A stretch of 26,959 bases of DNA from Chloroflexota bacterium (GTDB lineage Bacteria > Chloroflexota > Anaerolineae > Anaerolineales > Villigracilaceae), in assembly GCA_023459215.1 (NCBI GenBank), contig JAEWVF010000073.1, forward strand, positions 1 to 26,959, given 5' to 3'. A program made the position numbers and the translations under genes. The notes under the pieces are model-generated. The model saw only the letters and a list, made by a program, of their open reading frames with translations, did no database searches and was not told the DNA's origin. This document shows positions 23,632 to 26,959 of this stretch, one piece after another. The stretch's first letter is position 1; each line of letters opens with the position of its first letter.

Positions 23632-23643
23632 CTGAAAACCTTA

Positions 23644-24864
23644 ATGCACATTCTCCTCATCCACCAGGCTTTTGCCGCGCTCGATGAGCCGGGCGGAACG
23701 CGCCACCATGAATTGGCGCGCTTTTTGGTTTCCAGAGGACACAAAGTAACCGTGATTGCCTCGCCAGTTAGTTATTTAACTGGTAAAAACTCTCCCCCTA
23801 TCTCCGTAGGAGATGGGAGGAGCCGGAAGGGGGCTGAAGGCATCACCATCCTGCGCGCTTACACCTACCAGGCCTTGCACAAATCTTTCATCCACCGCGT
23901 GTTTGCCTTCTTTTCGTTTATGGTTTCTTCGTTTTTTATCGGCCTGGGGGTCAAAAATGTGGATGTGGTCTGGGGCACCTCTCCGCCGATTTTCCAGGGC
24001 GTTACCGCCTGGCTGCTGGCGAGGCTGAAAGGGGCCAAATTCCTGTTCGAGGTGCGCGACCTTTGGCCCGATTTCGCCATTGCGGTCGGGGTGTTGAAAA
24101 GCCCAATCCTGATCAAACTGTCCTTATGGCTGGAAAAGTTTCTCTACCGGCGCGCCGACCGGATGATGGTCAACAGCCCGGGGTACGTGGAGCACGTCAA
24201 GGGTCGCGGAGCGCGTTCCGTTGAACTCATCCCGAACGGAGCCGATCCCGGGATGTTCAATCCGCTCGATAATGGGCATGTATTCCGACAAAAAAATATC
24301 CTGAAAAATAAATTTGTGGTGCTTTACGCCGGCGCGCATGGAATCTCGAATGATCTGACCGTAGCCCTGGAGGCGGCCAAACTGCTCGAGAAGGATTTCA
24401 AGTATCATTTTGTATTTCTGGGAGATGGGAAAGAAAAAGCCAACCTGATGACTTATGCGGCCCAACTCGGGCTAAAAAATGTAACTTTCCTGCCGCCGGT
24501 GCCCAAAACCGGGATGGCCACCGCCCTGGCCGGCGCGGATGCCTGCCTGGCGATTTTGAAACCGCTCGAAGAATATAAAACCACCTACCCGAACAAGGTT
24601 TTCGATTATATGGCTGCTGGGCGGCCGGTTGTCCTGGCCATTGACGGGGTAATTCGCGAGGTGGTCGAGGCCGCAGATTGCGGCGTCTTTGCCCAACCGG
24701 GTGGTCCGGAGGCCCTGGCCGAGGCCGTGGCCCGGCTGGCCGCAAACCGCGATGAAGCCTTGCGGATGGGCCTGGCCGGGCGCACGTACCTCGAAACGCA
24801 TTTCAGCCGCGAAGCGCTGGCTGAAAAACTGGAACAGCTACTCAAAACTATTGGCAGTAATTAA
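23644..24864 (+). CDS. Glycosyltransferase family 4 (WbuB-like)
   Basis: A 406-residue GT-B glycosyltransferase. The N-terminal acceptor domain starts MHILLIHQAFAALDEPGGTR, includes the glycine-rich turn, then VTVIASPVSYLTGK and LFEVRDLWPD. The C-terminal nucleotide-sugar domain has VVLYAGAHGISNDL, HFVFLGDGKEK, LAGADACLAILKP and PNKVFDYMAAGRPVV (from about residue 316), the arrangement seen in WbuB-type O-antigen and capsule transferases. The donor sugar is not predictable. It begins 12 bases after the membrane-protein gene, without a Shine-Dalgarno sequence, and is probably co-transcribed with it. A short palindromic insertion lies near residues 50-63. It overlaps the convergent lipoprotein gene by 17 bases. 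Confidence 0.93.
   Translation: MHILLIHQAFAALDEPGGTRHHELARFLVSRGHKVTVIASPVSYLTGKNSPPISVGDGRSRKGAEGITILRAYTYQALHKSFIHRVFAFFSFMVSSFFIGLGVKNVDVVWGTSPPIFQGVTAWLLARLKGAKFLFEVRDLWPDFAIAVGVLKSPILIKLSLWLEKFLYRRADRMMVNSPGYVEHVKGRGARSVELIPNGADPGMFNPLDNGHVFRQKNILKNKFVVLYAGAHGISNDLTVALEAAKLLEKDFKYHFVFLGDGKEKANLMTYAAQLGLKNVTFLPPVPKTGMATALAGADACLAILKPLEEYKTTYPNKVFDYMAAGRPVVLAIDGVIREVVEAADCGVFAQPGGPEALAEAVARLAANRDEALRMGLAGRTYLETHFSREALAEKLEQLLKTIGSN
23792..23832 (+). repeat. In-frame palindromic insertion in the glycosyltransferase gene
   Basis: ATCTCC (23800-23805) and GGAGAT (23809-23814) pair around GTA. The stem is extended by CTCCC/GGGAG with a 3-base bulge, and a further GGGGG block follows at 23828-23832. 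It encodes NSPPISVGDGRSRKGAEG, a low-complexity loop between SYLTGK and ITILRAYTY. Confidence 0.5.
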
Positions 24865-26374
24865 TCACCATGCTGAGCGGATTACCAGGGTACGTTCCGC
24901 TATTGTTGGCATTGTCGCTGGCGACAAACTGGTATTCAATCGTGCCATTCAAGCCCTGCAAATCGGAATTGGCTTCGTTCAGGGCGTTGATGCTGAATTT
25001 GTACTCGTCGCCATTTACGCTGGTCGAGCTGACCGTCCGCCAGGCGCCGACATAAGCCGGGCCGACATAACGATAGCGCAGGCTGACCTCTTTCACCCCG
25101 GATGGGTCCGTGGCTTTGACGGAGATGTCAACCGTTGTTGGTCCACAACTCGAGGCGAAATAATAGATAGTGCTTTGCGAAGCTGTCTGCCCGCTCAAAC
25201 TTGGGACAGCGGTATCCGGGGCAGGAGTTGGGGTCGGCGGCGCGGCAACAACCGCCGGGATGGAGGGGTTACCGGTAAATGTGCCGGTCACGTTCGATAT
25301 CCAGCAGCGCTCGTTGTTCGAGGGGATTTGTACCAGCCACCAACTGCTGTCGTTGTTGCGTCCAGCCACCTTGAGCATGGTTCCAGCGGGGAAAGCGGTA
25401 ACAACATCGTAAACCTGCCCTGGCCCTTTGCGGCAATTCGCCCCGGTATTGACATTGAACACTTCGCTGGCCGCCGCGGTGGATTCTGCGGTGGGTGCGG
25501 CCGGTGCGCTGGCAACGGGCAGGAACTGGTAATCCCAGCCGAAATCCTGCATAGCAATGCTGCCGCTGTCCAAGGTAGCGGAGGCCGAGGCAACCGAGCC
25601 AACAATACCGGACGGGGAGGTCCAGCCGCCGGGGATCAGGATTGGTTCATTGACCGCCGAAAGTGAATCCACCGAAACGCAGTGCGGGCCGAAAGCCAGG
25701 ATACCGTCGAAGTTATATTCGCCGATGGCGCTGGTGGTCTGGGTCGCTACCACCGGATCGGTGCAAGCGCCAAAATGCAGACGGACTTCAACACCCTCGA
25801 TGCCGGGTTCGCCCGGCTCACGGATTCCATTGGCGCGTGCGCTGCCCCCGGGGACGGCAACACAACCCACAGGGAGCGGCTCAGGCAGCGGCCCATCGGG
25901 CAAGGCGCACAGATCGTGCCAAACAATCCCGCCAATACTGGCTGAAGGAGGCGGAGCAACAGGCGGACATTCTGCGCCAGTTTCAACCTGGAAGCTGCGA
26001 GCCTCTGAAAATGGGCCCAGGGTTGTCCCGTTGATAGCCGCAATCCGCCAATGATAAACCTGGCAGATCTCAAGGTCGCGCCCCGGAACCCAGTTGGTTG
26101 AGGGGTTGCCCGTGCCGCCGCTCAGGCTGGTATCAGCAAAGGTTTCGTCAACAGACAAATCGACCCGATAGCCTTCCGGGTTGCAGGCCGGGTCAGGGTA
26201 TGCCCAGGTTAACGTTGGGGTCAGGGAGGTTACAGCCGCGCCGTCGATGGGGGAAACAAGAACAGGCGCAAGCAAACCATCCGTGGGACAAGTAGGCAGG
26301 GGGGTCGGTAAATTGCAGGCTGTCAAAGTCAATGTCAGGAAAAACAAGAAGCTCACAGGCAATATCTTCCTCAT
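24848..26374 (-). CDS. Secreted multi-domain lipoprotein with SH3b domain
   Basis: A 508-residue extracytoplasmic lipoprotein with signal peptide and lipobox (LTLTAC, Cys20). Domains by eye: a fibronectin-III-like module (about 35-135, with TPTLTWAYPD and VYHWRIAAING); a carboxypeptidase-like or SdrD-B-like beta-sandwich (about 148-275, with GEPGIEGVEVRLHF and GEYNFDGI); a bacterial SH3b domain (about 303-362, with NVNTGANCRKGPGQVYDVV and WWLVQI); a Pro/Thr linker; and a C-terminal Ig-like module (about 395-508, with VKATDPSGVKEVSLRYRY). SH3b and Ig-like modules suggest attachment to cell-wall or surface polymers; no catalytic domain is visible. AGGAG lies 6 bases upstream of the ATG. It is convergent with the glycosyltransferase gene and shares 17 bases with it. 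Confidence 0.88.
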   Translation of the reverse strand: MRKILPVSFLFFLTLTLTACNLPTPLPTCPTDGLLAPVLVSPIDGAAVTSLTPTLTWAYPDPACNPEGYRVDLSVDETFADTSLSGGTGNPSTNWVPGRDLEICQVYHWRIAAINGTTLGPFSEARSFQVETGAECPPVAPPPSASIGGIVWHDLCALPDGPLPEPLPVGCVAVPGGSARANGIREPGEPGIEGVEVRLHFGACTDPVVATQTTSAIGEYNFDGILAFGPHCVSVDSLSAVNEPILIPGGWTSPSGIVGSVASASATLDSGSIAMQDFGWDYQFLPVASAPAAPTAESTAAASEVFNVNTGANCRKGPGQVYDVVTAFPAGTMLKVAGRNNDSSWWLVQIPSNNERCWISNVTGTFTGNPSIPAVVAAPPTPTPAPDTAVPSLSGQTASQSTIYYFASSCGPTTVDISVKATDPSGVKEVSLRYRYVGPAYVGAWRTVSSTSVNGDEYKFSINALNEANSDLQGLNGTIEYQFVASDNANNSGTYPGNPLSMVINYCQ

Positions 26375-26540
26375 TTTTTACTCCTTTCAAATCATCGTTT
26401 TCTTGGTCGTTAAGCTGGTCTTTGGGAAAAATTCCCGACCGGAACAGTCTTATTTATAACTGATTTTTGCGCCTTTTTCGTCCTGCGAGAACATATTAGG
26501 AAAAACGGCTGAAAAATGCCCAAATACATAGTTAGATTAC

Positions 26541-26568
26541 TTGACAAACAATAAAAAGATGATAACAT
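26541..26568 (+). promoter_or_regulatory. Sigma-70-type promoter for the gene at 26848
   Basis: A perfect TTGACA (26541-26546) and TAACAT (26563-26568) are separated by 16 bases in an AT-rich stretch. The predicted transcript would carry a leader of about 270 bases before the lipoprotein start codon. Confidence 0.6.
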
Positions 26569-26708
26569 AAAGCCGCTTCCAGATGACGATAACAGGCCAT
26601 CAAAGCCTCACAGGTGTAAAAAACACCTATCTATCTCAAAGAGAATGTAAAAATTATTAACAAAGTAGCCTACATCAATGCCACTCTGTTTTTGGAAAAG
26701 CCAAACGC

Positions 26709-26791
26709 AAGGAGGTGATGTGACCAGGCAATCTAGCAGGATCAGTACCATCAGTTTCAGAGCAGGATCAGACCTGCCCCAACCCTTGTAG
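26709..26791 (+). promoter_or_regulatory. Perfect Shine-Dalgarno with start-stop codon and possible 23-codon leader ORF
   Basis: AAGGAGGTGAT (26709-26719) is fully complementary to the conserved 16S rRNA 3' end. It runs directly into ATG-TGA (26718-26723) and, in another frame, into a GTG (26720) that opens 23 codons ending at TAG (26789-26791). Spacing to either start is short. It may be a leader peptide, a ribosome-standby site or chance. Confidence 0.3.
26735..26771 (+). repeat. Direct 11-base repeat in the leader
   Basis: AGCAGGATCAG occurs at 26735-26745 and again at 26761-26771. The second copy also forms the left arm of the GCAGG/CCTGC hairpin. Two identical copies 26 bases apart suggest a protein- or RNA-binding element or alternative folds. 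Confidence 0.4.
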
Positions 26792-26847
26792 AAGCGCGTC
26801 TTGGACGCTTCAAATGTAACCATCTGTTATATAAGGAGAACGAGAAG

Positions 26848-26959
26848 ATGAAGAAGAAAATGTTGACCCTGATCAGCATGCTGCTGATCGCCACGTTCGT
26901 GCTGGCTGCTTGCGGCGCGCCGGTGGCCGAAGCCCCGGTGGCTGAAGAGCCTGTCGCCG
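26848..26959 (+). CDS. Lipoprotein, probable ABC-transporter solute-binding protein (cut by window edge)
   Basis: Only 37 codons are visible. They encode a clear lipoprotein signal peptide, MKKKMLTLISMLLIATFVLA followed by AC, with lipidated Cys22, and then an Ala/Pro/Glu linker (APVAEAPVAEEPVA). This form of signal and linker is common in solute-binding proteins of Chloroflexota ABC importers, but the ligand-binding domain lies outside the window, so the call is tentative. AAGGAG is 9 bases before the ATG. A long structured leader and a good promoter precede it, which suggests a highly or conditionally expressed gene. Confidence 0.65.
   Translation, partial: MKKKMLTLISMLLIATFVLAACGAPVAEAPVAEEPVA

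Larger units (their letters stand above)
26375..26847. other. 473-bp intergenic region with divergent leaders
   Basis: The left side serves the minus-strand lipoprotein: AGGAG just before its ATG, a hairpin with GGGAA/TTCCC and GGTC/GACC arms at 26417-26440, and an AT-rich -10-like TATAAA at 26458-26453. The right side, from 26541, holds a plus-strand promoter and a roughly 275-base leader with several hairpins before the lipoprotein gene at 26848. These include AGGTGT/ACACCT around AAAAA (26612-26628), GCAGG/CCTGC (26762-26777) and GAAGC/GCTTC with an inner GTC/GAC (26791-26811). No full-length gene was recognised. Confidence 0.5.

Noticed and set aside
26709..26719. Possible 16S rRNA fragment on the opposite strand
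   Set aside because: The match to the rRNA 3' end stops after 11 bases, so it is only an anti-Shine-Dalgarno complement.

Overview
The window most resembles a Chloroflexota (Anaerolineae-like) chromosome. This is an inference from moderately high GC with strong GC3 bias, lipoproteins with LxAC lipoboxes, a UMF1-type MFS protein, a metacaspase-like protein with a Gly/Asn-rich C-terminal tail, and intergenic repeats carrying TTCGACT/CGCTCAGG half-sites. No rRNA, tRNA, CRISPR array or transposase gene was seen.

Left part (1-4232, all minus strand): the start of a sensor kinase and its OmpR-type regulator, preceded by three 11-bp-phased operator-like repeats; a caspase-fold peptidase; then phoR and phoB. 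phoB and phoR close a phosphate operon that reads leftward from 7642: pstS, pstC, pstA, pstB, phoB, a hairpin with a U-tract, phoR. Divergent from pstS is a sodium/phosphate cotransporter with a C-terminal PhoU-like domain, followed by a second pstB. This is a complete high-affinity plus low-affinity phosphate locus with its two-component system, but no free-standing phoU is present. The two PstB proteins are each altered in a different ATPase motif, in a pattern that fits one degenerate and one canonical ATP site if they pair.

Middle (10190-16926): rpsO and pnp (plus strand) with structured leaders; homoserine kinase thrB and threonine synthase thrC facing away from each other around a shared promoter region; and a UMF1-family MFS transporter converging on thrC across a shared bidirectional terminator.

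Right part (17095-26959): an unrecognised 323-residue protein; NAD-dependent DNA ligase ligA overlapping a heparinase II/III-family gene; an AT-rich multipass membrane protein; a WbuB-like glycosyltransferase; a convergent secreted multi-domain lipoprotein; and, after a 473-bp region with a promoter and a structured leader, the first codons of a lipoprotein that is probably an ABC-transporter solute-binding protein. ligA, the heparinase gene and the glycosyltransferase gene carry short palindromic or tandem-repeat sequences inserted in frame. Five copies of a split palindromic repeat sit at operon ends.

Several genes (pstS, ligA, pstB2, perhaps the unknown gene) have a -10-like hexamer 6-8 bases before the start codon and no Shine-Dalgarno sequence, suggesting leaderless transcripts. 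Others (caspase, Na/Pi cotransporter, rpsO, pnp, membrane protein, lipoproteins) have good ribosome binding sites.
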